DNA of 64,000 bases from an uncultured Nesterenkonia sp. (GTDB lineage: Bacteria > Actinomycetota > Actinomycetes > Actinomycetales > Micrococcaceae). Made by a program: the position numbers and the translations under genes. Below are positions 32,840 through 41,633 of the stretch, piece by piece. Numbering within the stretch: the first letter of the stretch is position 1; every line of letters begins with the position of its first letter. The DNA lies in contig CAMIAK010000007.1 in assembly GCA_946222885.1 (NCBI GenBank), positions 75,740 through 139,739 of the forward strand, written 5' to 3'. Below the pieces are notes generated by a model that searched no databases, was not told the origin of the DNA, and worked only from the letters and a program-made list of their open reading frames with translations.

Positions 32840-34078
32840 ATGGAGGAATTCGAGGACTTCACCCAGGCTCAGAAGCTCCGCAACGTCCGCTATGACGTCC
32901 GCGGGCCCATCGCGGAGGAGGCCGCACGCCTCGAACGCGCCGGACACCGGATCACCAAGCTGAACATCGGCAATATGGCGCCCTTCGGATTCGAAGCCCC
33001 GGACTCGATCCTGGTGGACATGATCAAGCACCTGCCCACTGCGCAGGGCTACTCCGACTCCGCCGGGATCTACTCCGCCCGGACCGCCGTGGCGCAGTAC
33101 TACCAGACCAAGGGGATGCGCGACGCCGACGTCGACGACGTCTACCTGGGCAACGGAGTCTCCGAGCTGATCACCATCACTCTGCAGGCGCTGATCAACC
33201 CCGGTGATGAGATCCTCATCCCGGCACCTGACTACCCGCTGTGGAGCGGGCTGACCTCCCTCTACCAGGGCACCCCGGTGCACTACATCTGCGATGAGCA
33301 GAACCACTGGTGGCCGGACCCCGAGGAGATCGAGTCCAAGGTCACCGACCGCACCAAGGCGCTGGTGCTGATCAACCCGAACAACCCCACAGGCGCCGTC
33401 TACCCCCGGGAGATCCTGGAGGCGATGGTCGACATCTGCCGGCGGCACAACCTGATGCTGCTCGCCGACGAGATCTACGAGAAGATCGTCTACGACGGCG
33501 CGGAGATGATCAACGCCTGCACGCTCTCCGACGACGTCTTCACCATCACCTACTCGGGCCTCTCCAAGACCTGGCGGGTGGCTGGGTACCGCTCCGGATG
33601 GATGTACATCTCCGGGCCCAAGCATCGGGCGAAGAACTACCTGGAGGGGCTGCAGCTGATGTCGAATCTGCGGATGTGCCCCAATGTGCCCGGCCAGCAC
33701 GCGGTGCAGACCGCGCTGGGCGGCTACCAGTCCATCGATGAGTTCATCCATCCGGGCGGGCGGCTCTACGAGCAGCGCAGCGTGGCCTATAAGCTCCTGG
33801 CCGACATCGAGGGTGTTGAGGTCGAACAGATGGACGGGGCCATGTATCTCTTCCCGCGGCTGGACCCGGAGATCTACCCGATCGAGAACGACGAGGCCTT
33901 CGTGATCGAGCTGCTGCGCCAGCAGAAGATCCTGGTCTCCCACGGGCGGGCGTTCAACTGGATCGACGATCAGCACTTCCGCCTGGTGACCCTGCCCGCG
34001 GTGGAGGAGCTGGAGGAGGCCATCGCCGGCATCGCAGACTTCCTGGCGGAGTACCGCGACGCCGTGACGAGGGGTTAG
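32840..34078 (+). CDS. Class-I PLP-dependent aminotransferase (AlaT-like), paralogue 1
   Basis: 412 aa aspartate-aminotransferase-fold enzyme; AlaT-type members transfer the amino group between alanine and 2-oxoglutarate. Visible are the cofactor-binding block AQGYSDSAGIYSARTAV, VYLGNGVSELI, INPNNPTGAVYPREI, LADEIYEKIVYDG, and the Schiff-base lysine in YSGLSKTWRVAGYRSGW. The C-terminal domain has NWIDDQHFRLVTLPAV. The next gene is a close paralogue with stretches of identical DNA. The start has a -10 box only 6 nt away, so a leaderless mRNA is likely. Confidence 0.9.
   Translation: MEEFEDFTQAQKLRNVRYDVRGPIAEEAARLERAGHRITKLNIGNMAPFGFEAPDSILVDMIKHLPTAQGYSDSAGIYSARTAVAQYYQTKGMRDADVDDVYLGNGVSELITITLQALINPGDEILIPAPDYPLWSGLTSLYQGTPVHYICDEQNHWWPDPEEIESKVTDRTKALVLINPNNPTGAVYPREILEAMVDICRRHNLMLLADEIYEKIVYDGAEMINACTLSDDVFTITYSGLSKTWRVAGYRSGWMYISGPKHRAKNYLEGLQLMSNLRMCPNVPGQHAVQTALGGYQSIDEFIHPGGRLYEQRSVAYKLLADIEGVEVEQMDGAMYLFPRLDPEIYPIENDEAFVIELLRQQKILVSHGRAFNWIDDQHFRLVTLPAVEELEEAIAGIADFLAEYRDAVTRG
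33330..33462 (+). repeat. 133-bp block identical to the tandem paralogue (copy 1)
   Basis: This block, covering the SKVTDRTKALVLINPNN region, is identical to 34648-34780 in the next gene, while flanking codons differ. This points to gene conversion or recent partial duplication. Confidence 0.85.
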
Positions 34079-34157
34079 AGAGGGTGACGCGGGGCGGGGG
34101 AGGACTCGGGGGCTGAAACACCCGCATGCACCGGCCCGGATGGTGCAAGATGAACAG

Positions 34158-35408
34158 ATGCAGGAATTCAAGGAGTTCACCCAGTCACCCAAGCTCCAGG
34201 ACGTCCGCTACGACGTCCGCGGCCCGATCGCCCAGGAGGCGGCCCGGCTGGAGCGCGAGGGGCATAAGATCACCCGGCTGAACATCGGCAACCCTGCGCC
34301 CTTCGGGTTCGAGGCCCCGGACTCGATCCTGCAGCAGATGATCGCCAAGCTGCCCACCGCCCAGGGCTACTCCGACTCCCGCGGCATCTACACCGCCCGC
34401 CAGGCCGTGGCCCAGTACTACCAGTCCCGAGGGATGACCGACGCCGGCCCGGACGACGTCTACCTGGGCAACGGAGTCTCCGAGCTGATCACCATGGTGC
34501 TCACCGCGCTGACCGCCTCCGGCGACGAGATCCTCATCCCCGCCCCGGACTACCCGCTGTGGACCGGGGCCACCAAGCTGGCCGGGGGCACTGCTGTGCA
34601 CTACATCTGCGATGAGCAGAACTCCTGGTGGCCGGATCCCGCCGAGGTCGAGTCCAAGGTCACCGACCGCACCAAGGCGCTGGTGCTGATCAACCCGAAC
34701 AACCCCACAGGCGCCGTCTACCCCCGGGAGATCCTGGAGGCGATGGTCGACATCTGCCGGCGGCACAACCTGATGCTGCTGGCTGACGAGATCTACGAGA
34801 ACATCACCTATGACGGGGCCGAGGCCCTCAACGCCTGCACAGTGGCCCGGGAGACCGGCGACGACGTGGTCACCATCAGCTTCTCCGGACTCTCGAAGAC
34901 CTGGCGGGTGGCCGGGTTCCGCTCCGGCTGGATCTACGTCTCAGGGCCCAAGCACCGTGCCGCCAGCTTCCTGGAGGGCTTCGAGCTGCTGGCCAATATG
35001 CGCATGTGCGCCAACGTCCCGGCCCAGTACGCCATCCAGGTCGCCCTGGGCGGCTACCAGTCCATCGAAGAGCTGGTCCTGCCCCAGGGCAGGCTCTACG
35101 AGCAGCGGACCACCGCCCACCGGATGCTCTCCGAGATCGAGGGGGTCACGGTCAACCAGGCCGACGGCGCGCTCTACCTCTTCCCGCGGCTGGACCCGGA
35201 GATCTACCCGATCCAGGACGACGAGGCCTTCGTGATCGAGCTGCTGCGGCAGAAGAAGATCCTGGTCTCCCACGGGCGGGCGTTCAACTGGATCGATGAC
35301 CAGCACTTCCGTCTGGTGACCCTGCCCAGCGTCGAAGACCTCGAGGACGCGATCGGCCGGATCGGTGAGTTCCTCAGCGCCTACCGCGACGCCGCCGCCC
35401 GGGCCTGA
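34158..35408 (+). CDS. Class-I PLP-dependent aminotransferase (AlaT-like), paralogue 2
   Basis: 416 aa, a tandem paralogue of the preceding gene. It has the same PLP motifs: AQGYSDSRGIYTARQAV, INPNNPTGAVYPREI, LADEIYENITYDG, and lysine in FSGLSKTWRVAGFRSGW. I chose the ATG that aligns with the paralogue start (MQEFKEFTQ against MEEFEDFTQ); CAAGAT stands 6 nt before it. An ATG 18 nt upstream is possible. Differences cluster around the substrate region (TKLAGGTAVHY against TSLYQGTPVHY), so specificity may have split. No other amino-acid gene is adjacent. Confidence 0.9.
   Translation: MQEFKEFTQSPKLQDVRYDVRGPIAQEAARLEREGHKITRLNIGNPAPFGFEAPDSILQQMIAKLPTAQGYSDSRGIYTARQAVAQYYQSRGMTDAGPDDVYLGNGVSELITMVLTALTASGDEILIPAPDYPLWTGATKLAGGTAVHYICDEQNSWWPDPAEVESKVTDRTKALVLINPNNPTGAVYPREILEAMVDICRRHNLMLLADEIYENITYDGAEALNACTVARETGDDVVTISFSGLSKTWRVAGFRSGWIYVSGPKHRAASFLEGFELLANMRMCANVPAQYAIQVALGGYQSIEELVLPQGRLYEQRTTAHRMLSEIEGVTVNQADGALYLFPRLDPEIYPIQDDEAFVIELLRQKKILVSHGRAFNWIDDQHFRLVTLPSVEDLEDAIGRIGEFLSAYRDAAARA
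34648..34780 (+). repeat. 133-bp block identical to the tandem paralogue (copy 2)
   Basis: Counterpart of 33330-33462 (see there). A second stretch of near-identity lies around the C-terminal IHQHFRLVTLP-coding region of both genes. Confidence 0.85.
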
Positions 35409-35431
35409 TCGGACGAAGCCAGGGCAGGGCC

Positions 35432-35683
35432 TCAGCCCTCGGGAGTGTCCAGGCTCTGCCGGACCTCCTCCAGGCGTGCCTTGGCGCCGTCGAGCCAGCG
35501 CTCACAGCGGTCGGCGAGGGCCTCCCCGCGCTGCCACAGGGCCAGCGAATCCTCCAGCGGAGCGCCGCCGGTCTCCAGCTTGGTGACCACGGCGATCAGC
35601 TCCTCCCGGGCCTGCTCGTAGGACATCTGCTCCACGTCCTCCAGCCGGGCCGCGGCGAAGGAGGCTTCGGTGTTCTCGCTCAT
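35432..35683 (-). CDS. xseB: Exodeoxyribonuclease VII small subunit
   Basis: 83 aa. The family core is MSYEQAREELIAVVTKLETG, then GGAPLEDSLALWQRGEALAD and CERWLDGAKARLEEV, a helical hairpin that binds XseA. The ATG is preceded by AGGAGAAGAACG. It overlaps xseA by 4 nt (ATGA), so the two subunits are co-translated. A longer in-frame reading upstream is a shadow of xseA. Confidence 0.93.
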   Translation of the reverse strand: MSENTEASFAAARLEDVEQMSYEQAREELIAVVTKLETGGAPLEDSLALWQRGEALADRCERWLDGAKARLEEVRQSLDTPEG

Positions 35684-36936
35684 CGTTCTTCTCCTGACTT
35701 CACGTCTGTGACATCTGCGGTGAACTCTCCTGAGGCCACCATGACCTGCACCCCGTCCCCGGGGCTGAGCTCGGCGGCGTCGCGGATGATCTGCCGCCCG
35801 GACTGGACCACGGCGTAGCCCCGGTCCAGGGTGGACTGCGGGGAGAGTCCGGTCACCCGGGCGCGGGTGTGGGCCACCCAGTCCTGGGCACGGGCCACCG
35901 CCGCCTCCATGGAGACCAGGCCGCGGCGGCGGAGGCCGGCCAGCTCCTCGCCGCGGACCGAGATCATATCCTCCGGTCGGGCCAGCACCGGCCGGCTGCG
36001 CACAGCCTCCAGCCATTCGGCCTCGCGGGCGATCAGCCGCTCCACTCCCTGGGACATCCGGGTCCGGGCCCCGGCGATGTTCTCCCGCTCCTGTGCCTCG
36101 TCCGGGACCAGCAGCTTGGCCGAGCCGGTGGGGGTGGAGGCCCGCACATCGGCGACCTCGTCCAGCAGCGGCCGGTCGGCCTCATGGCCGATGGCCGAGA
36201 CCACCGGCGTCCGGGCCTCGGAGACCGCCCGGAGCAGCCGCTCGTCCGAGAAGGGGAGGATGACCTCCTCCAGCGCACCGCCGCCGCGGGCGATCACGAT
36301 GACGTCCACCTCTTCGGCGGCGTCCAGCTCCGCCAGCGCCTGGGCCACGGCTGAGGGGGCGGAGGCACCCTGGACTGCGACCTCCCGGACCTCGAACTCG
36401 GCGGCGGCCCACCGGGCATGGACGTTGCGCAGCACATCCTTCTTCGCGTCCGAGTCCCGGCCGGTGATCAGCCCGATCCGCTGGGGGAGCAGGGGCAGCG
36501 GCTGCTTGCGGGCCTCCTCGAAGAGCCCCTCGGCGGTCAGCTGCCGTTTGAGCTGCTCGACCCTGGCCAGCAGGTCGCCCAGGCCCACCGGGCGCATCTG
36601 CTGGGTCACCAGGGAGAGCCGGCCGGTCTTCTCATAGAGGTTCGGCCGCACCTGGGCGACCACCCGGGAGCCCGGCTGGACGACGCCGTCGAGGCCGGAG
36701 GCCACGTTGCGCCAGGCCACGCAGGAGAAGGAGACCTCCTGCTCCAGATCCCTCAGCGTCATCCAGGCATTGCCGTTGCGCACGGTGAACTCCACCAGCT
36801 GGCCCTCCACCCAGGTGGGGGGCACGCGCTCGATATGCGCCTTGAGCTTGCCGGAGAAATGGCTCAGCGGCCACGGGGTCTCCGCAGAGGTCTCCTGGCT
36901 GGAGGCGGGGATGCTGGAGGCAGGTATGGTTGCCAT
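35680..36936 (-). CDS. xseA: Exodeoxyribonuclease VII large subunit
   Basis: 418 aa catalytic subunit that degrades single-stranded DNA from both ends. The N-terminal OB-fold reads WVEGQLVEFTVRNGNAWMTL. The catalytic domain has PQRIGLITGRDSDAKKDVL, VIVIARGGGALEEVILPFSD and VVSAIGHEADRPLLDEVADV, and ends with LDRGYAVVQSGRQIIRDAAE. I chose the ATG giving MATIPASSIPASSQ because TAGGCT lies exactly 7 nt upstream; an earlier ATG at 37002 would be inside the promoter. It forms an operon with xseB. Confidence 0.94.
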   Translation of the reverse strand: MATIPASSIPASSQETSAETPWPLSHFSGKLKAHIERVPPTWVEGQLVEFTVRNGNAWMTLRDLEQEVSFSCVAWRNVASGLDGVVQPGSRVVAQVRPNLYEKTGRLSLVTQQMRPVGLGDLLARVEQLKRQLTAEGLFEEARKQPLPLLPQRIGLITGRDSDAKKDVLRNVHARWAAAEFEVREVAVQGASAPSAVAQALAELDAAEEVDVIVIARGGGALEEVILPFSDERLLRAVSEARTPVVSAIGHEADRPLLDEVADVRASTPTGSAKLLVPDEAQERENIAGARTRMSQGVERLIAREAEWLEAVRSRPVLARPEDMISVRGEELAGLRRRGLVSMEAAVARAQDWVAHTRARVTGLSPQSTLDRGYAVVQSGRQIIRDAAELSPGDGVQVMVASGEFTADVTDVKSGEER

Positions 36937-36943
36937 GGGATAC

Positions 36944-36949
36944 AGCCTA
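36944..36949 (-). promoter_or_regulatory. -10 box TAGGCT of leaderless xseA promoter
   Basis: On the reverse strand TAGGCT ends 7 nt before the chosen xseA start, and no Shine-Dalgarno sequence is present. It decides the start codon. Confidence 0.5.
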
Positions 36950-37007
36950 TTGCAGGCCGGGGACATGGGTCCGCGACCTGTGGAGAACCACCGGAGGTCC
37001 ACCGCCC

Positions 37008-37901
37008 ATGCGCAACGCCCTCGCCGTGCTCTGCCTCATCTGCAGCGGACTGCTCTCCGCGGCGTCCCTGGCCGGCCACCAGATCGACCAGCTGCTCCGG
37101 GAGGAGGAGCCCATCCGGGAGATCGCCGGGGAGCTGCCGGAGGACGAGCAGTTCTCCGCGGCGGTGTCCCAGATCATGGTCTCCGAGCTCTCCGGCCGGC
37201 TGCCCGAGGGCGTGAGCGGATTCATCGGCGGTGGAGTGGAGGACTTCGTCAGCGGCGTCGTCGGAGGCCTGCTGGACGACGAGCGCACCCGCCAGGCCTG
37301 GGACGAGACCCTGCAGACCACCCGGGCCGACTATGTGGAGCGGCTCGACCGGCTCTTCGCCGAGGGCACCACCGGTGACACCTCCGAGCTGGACGTCCGC
37401 GTGGACCTGGAGCCGATGGCCGGTGCGGTCGCCGCCTCGCTGGTGGACAGCATCCCGCTGGTCGACGCCGACAGCTTCGACATCCCGACCCCGGAGATGG
37501 TGGTGGACATCGAAGCCGCCACCGACGGCGACGCCGACCCCTACACCTGGGCCACGCTGGCCGCGGCCAGCCAGTACTGGGCCGCGCTCGCTGTCGCCGC
37601 CGGGGTGCTGCTGCTCCTCGGCCTGATCCTGGGCACCGGGAAGGGCCGCTGGGCCGCGCTCTCGGTGGGCGGGATCACCGCGGCGCTGGCCGGGACCTGG
37701 ATCGCGCTGACCGTGGCCTCCCCGGACTTCGAGCAGCCGGAGCAGCTGCCCCAGGAGACCTCGGCGATCCTGCAGCATGTGGAGGCCCAGTTCACCGGGT
37801 GGGCACAGCCTGCCTGGTGGCTGTTCGTGGCCGGAGCGGCCGCCGTCGTGGTGCTCGGGCTGCTGGGTGCGCTGGTGGCCCGCCCTGTGCAGCGCCGGTA
37901 G
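37008..37901 (+). CDS. Membrane protein of unknown function
   Basis: 297 aa. An N-terminal helix or uncleaved signal (LAVLCLICSGLLSAASLAG) is followed by an acidic extracytoplasmic domain of about 180 residues, with the Gly-rich VSGFIGGGVEDFVSGVVGGL. Three C-terminal helices follow (LAVAAGVLLLLGLIL, GGITAALAGTWIALTVA, WWLFVAGAAAVVVLGLLGAL). I recognise no family. CCGGAGGTCC lies 7 nt before the ATG. It is divergent from xseA and its stop codon overlaps the -10 box of ispH. Confidence 0.65.
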   Translation: MRNALAVLCLICSGLLSAASLAGHQIDQLLREEEPIREIAGELPEDEQFSAAVSQIMVSELSGRLPEGVSGFIGGGVEDFVSGVVGGLLDDERTRQAWDETLQTTRADYVERLDRLFAEGTTGDTSELDVRVDLEPMAGAVAASLVDSIPLVDADSFDIPTPEMVVDIEAATDGDADPYTWATLAAASQYWAALAVAAGVLLLLGLILGTGKGRWAALSVGGITAALAGTWIALTVASPDFEQPEQLPQETSAILQHVEAQFTGWAQPAWWLFVAGAAAVVVLGLLGALVARPVQRR

Positions 37902-37904
37902 ACT
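37899..37904 (+). promoter_or_regulatory. -10 box TAGACT of leaderless ispH promoter
   Basis: TAGACT includes the stop codon of the upstream gene and ends 6 nt before the ispH ATG. No ribosome binding site is visible, so ispH can be transcribed as a leaderless message from inside its neighbour. Confidence 0.5.
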
Positions 37905-37910
37905 TGGGCC

Positions 37911-39038
37911 ATGACCACCACTGCAGCGCCTGCCCGTCCGAACGCCAAGCGCCAGCACATCTCGGTCCCCACCCCGATGGTTCCGCGCAAGCGGCGCAGC
38001 CCGGAGGAGGTCGCCGCGGCTTCCTCCTTCGAGGGGCCGCGGAAGGTCCTGCTGGCCGCTCCCCGCGGCTACTGCGCAGGGGTGGACCGTGCGGTCATCG
38101 CCGTGGAGAAGGCCCTGGAGACCCACGGCGCCCCGGTGTACGTCCGCAAGGAGATCGTGCACAACCGCCATGTCGTGGACACGCTCACCGAGAAGGGCGT
38201 CATCTTCGTGGAGGAGGCCGATGAGGTCCCGGAGGGCGAGCTGCTGGTCTTCTCCGCCCACGGCGTCTCCCCGGCGGTCAAGCAGTCCGCGGCGGACCGG
38301 AACCTGGAGACCATCGACGCGACCTGCCCGCTGGTCACCAAGGTGCACCGGGAGGCGGTGCGCTTCACCACCAAGGATGACTTCCACATCCTGCTGATCG
38401 GACACGACGGGCATGAGGAGGTCGAGGGGACCTATGGCCACGCACCGGAGAACACCACGATCGTCAACGGTCCGTGGGAGGTCGACGAGATCGACGTTCC
38501 GGACCCGGACCGGCTCATCTGGCTCTCCCAGACCACGCTTTCGGTGGACGAGACGATGGAGACGGTCCAGAAGCTCAGGGAGAGGTTCCCGAACCTCCAG
38601 GATCCTCCTTCGGATGACATCTGCTACGCCACGTCCAACCGTCAGGCGGCGATCAAGAAGGTCGCCCCGCAGGTGGACCTGGTGATCGTGGTCGGATCGG
38701 CCAACTCCTCGAACTCGGTGCGTCTGAAGGAGGTCGCCAAGGAGTACGGGGCCAAGCGGGCCGAGCGGGTGGACTATGCGAACCAGGTGGACGAGGCTTG
38801 GTTCGAGGACGCCCAGACGATCGGCGTGACCTCGGGCGCCTCCGTGCCGGAGGTGCTGGTCCAGGACGTGCTGCGCCTGCTGGAGGAGTACGGCTACGGC
38901 GACGTCGAGGAGATCGTCACCGCAGAGGAGGACATCATCTTCTCCCTGCCCAAGGAGGTCCGGAAGGCGCTGAAGGAAGCAGGGGCCGACGACGTCGGCC
39001 GAGGCGGGCGCCGCCGCAGCGCCTGCAGCACCAGCTGA
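37911..39038 (+). CDS. ispH: 4-hydroxy-3-methylbut-2-enyl diphosphate reductase
   Basis: 375 aa iron-sulfur enzyme for the last step of the MEP isoprenoid pathway, giving IPP and DMAPP. The three cluster cysteines lie in APRGYCAGVDRAV (C55), TIDATCPLVTKVH and DDICYATSNRQAAI. Other family signatures are EIVHNRHVVDTL, VFSAHGVSPAVKQSA, LIGHDGHEEVEGTYGHAP and VVGSANSSNSVRLKEVAKE. The N-terminus carries about 40 extra residues (RPNAKRQHISVPTPMVPRKR), usual in actinobacteria. Convergent with rmuC. Confidence 0.96.
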   Translation: MTTTAAPARPNAKRQHISVPTPMVPRKRRSPEEVAAASSFEGPRKVLLAAPRGYCAGVDRAVIAVEKALETHGAPVYVRKEIVHNRHVVDTLTEKGVIFVEEADEVPEGELLVFSAHGVSPAVKQSAADRNLETIDATCPLVTKVHREAVRFTTKDDFHILLIGHDGHEEVEGTYGHAPENTTIVNGPWEVDEIDVPDPDRLIWLSQTTLSVDETMETVQKLRERFPNLQDPPSDDICYATSNRQAAIKKVAPQVDLVIVVGSANSSNSVRLKEVAKEYGAKRAERVDYANQVDEAWFEDAQTIGVTSGASVPEVLVQDVLRLLEEYGYGDVEEIVTAEEDIIFSLPKEVRKALKEAGADDVGRGGRRRSACSTS

Positions 39039-39070
39039 TCTCCGGCGCACCGGCTGAGCCTCCGGCGGCC

Positions 39071-40282
39071 TCATTCCGGACGCGACAGGCGGGGGCCCGG
39101 GTGGTTCACCTCGGCTTCGACCTGTCTCACCTGGAGCGTCTCGCCGAGGTCTTCGGGCTCTGCCGCGGCGTCTGTCCCGGCGTCGCTGAGCTGCAGGCGG
39201 CTGATGGTCTCCACCTTCGGCATGACCTGGCGCTCGATGTTGCCCAGCAGGCCGTTGTAGGCCTGGACCGCCTGGCGCAGGCGGTCCCCGGTCCGGCCCA
39301 GGTGTTCGCTCATCTTCTCCAGCCGGCGGTAGAGCTCGCGGGAGTGGGCGATGATCTCGTTCATGTTGCTCGCCAGCCGCTCCTGCCGCCAGGCGGTCTC
39401 CACCGCCTTCAGGCTCGCCAGCAGAGAGGCGGGGGAGACCAGGGTGACTCCGCGGCCCAGTGCGTACTCCAGCAGGGCGGGGTCGGCCTCCAGGGCTGCT
39501 GAGAGCAGCGACTCGGCCGGCAGGAAGCAGAAGACGACGTCGGCGGAGTGCTCCACCGATCCTGCGTAGCCCTTCGAGGACAGCGCGGTGACGTGCTGAC
39601 GCAGGGCCTTGGCCTGGGCTGCGGGGTCAGAAGCGTCCAGAGGCGCCTTGGCGTCGATGACCAGGTGTCTCCGGCCGGGCAGGTGGATGACCATGTCCGG
39701 GCGCAGCGCGGCGCCGTCCTCGGTGCGCACCGAATGCTGCTCGGTGAAGTCCACGTGCGGGATCATACCGGCGGCCTCCACGATGCGGCGCAGCTGGACC
39801 TCCCCCCAGCGGCCGCGTGCGGTGGTGGAGTGCAGGCTGCCGAGCAGCGCCTGGGTGGACTCGATGATCTTCCGGTCGCTCTGCGCCGCGGTCTGCAGCT
39901 GTTCGCTGAGCCTGGACTGCTGGGCGGCCCGTTCGGTCTCCAGCTCCTGGATCCGCCGCTGCATCTCCGTCACTCCCTGGCGCACGGGGTGCAGCATCTC
40001 CACCAGGGACTCGCGCTCCCGGGCTCCGGCGGCCTCCTCGGCGCGCTGGCGCTCCAGCTCCTGGAGCCGGCCCTGGGCTGCGGCGAGCTCCTGACCTGCC
40101 GTGTTCAGCTGTTCCCGTGCGCCCTCGAGGGCGGCGCGCAGCTCATCCCGTTCCTGGGCGAGGCCGGCGGCGCGGCCGTCGTCGCCCGCTCCGCCGCCCA
40201 GCCTCCGGAGGAGGAAGGCGCCGAGCACCGCACCGAGGATGACTCCTGCCAGCAGGCCGATCAGCAATGACGTCGAATCCAT
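39071..40282 (-). CDS. rmuC: DNA recombination protein RmuC
   Basis: 403 aa. A membrane anchor (TSLLIGLLAGVILGAVLGAF) is followed by a long Gln/Glu/Arg-rich coiled coil (QERDELRAALEGAREQLNTA onward). The RmuC nuclease-like core follows with ARGRWGEVQLRRIVEAAGMI, LPGRRHLVIDAKAPLDASDP (the PD-(D/E)XK-like IDAK) and CFLPAESLLSAALEADPALL. RmuC proteins limit inversions at short repeats. The start is the ATG giving MDSTSLLIG; an ATG 12 nt upstream is equally possible. A longer reading past 40282 is a shadow. Confidence 0.9.
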   Translation of the reverse strand: MDSTSLLIGLLAGVILGAVLGAFLLRRLGGGAGDDGRAAGLAQERDELRAALEGAREQLNTAGQELAAAQGRLQELERQRAEEAAGARERESLVEMLHPVRQGVTEMQRRIQELETERAAQQSRLSEQLQTAAQSDRKIIESTQALLGSLHSTTARGRWGEVQLRRIVEAAGMIPHVDFTEQHSVRTEDGAALRPDMVIHLPGRRHLVIDAKAPLDASDPAAQAKALRQHVTALSSKGYAGSVEHSADVVFCFLPAESLLSAALEADPALLEYALGRGVTLVSPASLLASLKAVETAWRQERLASNMNEIIAHSRELYRRLEKMSEHLGRTGDRLRQAVQAYNGLLGNIERQVMPKVETISRLQLSDAGTDAAAEPEDLGETLQVRQVEAEVNHPGPRLSRPE

Positions 40283-40397
40283 GTGACCCAGCATCTCAGC
40301 CCCCGGTGACATGGATCGGTGACAGGCGAAGAGGTGTGTCCCCTCCATGGCATAGGCTGAAGGCTGATTCCGTCGACGAGTGTTATGAGGAGCATGC

Positions 40398-41156
40398 ATG
40401 ATCCGGGTTCTGCTGGTGCGGCACGGCGAGACCGAATGGAACAAGGACCACCGGCTGCAGGGCCATTCGGACATCTCTCTGGCGGAGTCGGGGGAGGTCC
40501 AGGCGGCGACCACCGGCGCCTTCGTCCGGGCCCAGCATCCGCGTCAGGCGCATGTCTCCTCGCTGGTGCGCACCCAGCAGACCTTCGAGCAGTTCGGCCT
40601 GGACCTGCGGCCGCGGATCTGGGACGAGCTGCGCGAGCAGAACCTGGGGGAGTGGGAGGGCGCGTACGCTGCGGAGATCAGGGACACCTATCCGCAGGAG
40701 TTCGAGGCCTGGCGCGCCGGCACCTACACCCCGGAGGGCGGAGAGTCCTATGAGGCGCTGGTCTCCCGGATGAAGGGCGCGTTCTTCGAGATCGTGCGCA
40801 GCACCGCAGAGATCGAGCCGACCCCCTCCGCCGACCTCAGCTTCGAGCTGCGCACCACCGTCCTGGTCTCCCACGGGGCGGCGCTGCGCGTGCTCTTCGA
40901 AGGTCTGGGACTGATCGACCGCAGGCAGTTCATCCCGCTGACCCCCGCCGCGGCCACTGTGATCGACATCCCGCTGCATCACGGCCCGGTCTCCAGCTCC
41001 CTGCCCAAGAGCGGCCTGGACGACGGCGGGCCGGATGAGCGTCAGCGCATCGCGGCTCTCTCCGACGCCGAGATCGAGGACCTCTGCCGGCTGCGCCTGA
41101 TCAACCTCTCCCCGGAGCTGCTGAACCCCGCCGCGACAGAGACCTCCGCCATCTGA
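40398..41156 (+). CDS. Histidine phosphatase-family protein (phosphoglycerate-mutase-like)
   Basis: 252 aa. The phospho-histidine motif is LLVRHGETEWNKDHRLQGHS at the N-terminus, the second part of the pocket is QAHVSSLVRTQQTFEQFG, and the second catalytic His is in TVLVSHGAALRVLFEGLG. It lacks the insertion of true glycolytic phosphoglycerate mutase, so a phosphatase of the CobC/PhoE/GpgP type is more likely; the substrate is unknown. GAGGAGC lies before the ATG. It is followed at 10 bp by the SdpI-like gene. Confidence 0.88.
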   Translation: MIRVLLVRHGETEWNKDHRLQGHSDISLAESGEVQAATTGAFVRAQHPRQAHVSSLVRTQQTFEQFGLDLRPRIWDELREQNLGEWEGAYAAEIRDTYPQEFEAWRAGTYTPEGGESYEALVSRMKGAFFEIVRSTAEIEPTPSADLSFELRTTVLVSHGAALRVLFEGLGLIDRRQFIPLTPAAATVIDIPLHHGPVSSSLPKSGLDDGGPDERQRIAALSDAEIEDLCRLRLINLSPELLNPAATETSAI

Positions 41157-41166
41157 GGGATCCCGG

Positions 41167-41565
41167 ATGGACTTCGCGCTCATCATCGGTTCCGTCTCCA
41201 CGCTGCACGCCGCGGTGATCATGCTGGTGATCTGCATCGGGGCCCGCGGAGGCGGCATGGAGCGCAACCAGAACATCGGCATCCGGATCTGGTCCACCAT
41301 GTCCTCGCACCGAGCCTGGGCGGCAGGGCACGGTGCCGCCGTGCCCTGGTGCTGGGCCGGCCTGACGCTCTCGGCGGTCTTCCTGGCGGCCGCCGTGGTC
41401 CTCTACCGGGACGCGGAGCAGTTCGGCGAGGGCCTGCTGCGGACCGCCCTCGCCACCGGTGTGGTCTCAGTGGTCCTGCCCCTGCTGCTCTCGATATGGG
41501 CGGCCGACCGTGCCGCCAAACGCGTACTGGTGGAGGAGCACCTGGAGGAGGAGCACGGGTCATGA
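41167..41565 (+). CDS. SdpI-family membrane protein
   Basis: 132 aa with three helices (LIIGSVSTLHAAVIMLVICI, AGLTLSAVFLAAAVVLY, LATGVVSVVLPLLLSIWAA). Between the first two lies the SdpI/YhfL motif RNQNIGIRIWSTMSSHRAWA and AAGHG. In Bacillus, SdpI gives immunity to the toxin SdpC, but actinobacterial homologues stand alone and have unknown roles. No toxin-like gene is nearby. It is followed by an ABC-2 exporter on the same strand. Confidence 0.75.
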   Translation: MDFALIIGSVSTLHAAVIMLVICIGARGGGMERNQNIGIRIWSTMSSHRAWAAGHGAAVPWCWAGLTLSAVFLAAAVVLYRDAEQFGEGLLRTALATGVVSVVLPLLLSIWAADRAAKRVLVEEHLEEEHGS

Positions 41566-41633
41566 CAGATGTCATGGGGGATCCGTGACAGCTGCTCTAG
41601 GCTCGCCGGCCTCCGGCACAGAAGACTGGGGCC

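Noticed and set aside
31738..32862. N-terminal extension of the TPR gene to 950 codons on the reverse strand
   Set aside because: The extension is antisense to the lipoprotein gene and rich in Gly, Gln and His; the natural ATG is at 31737.
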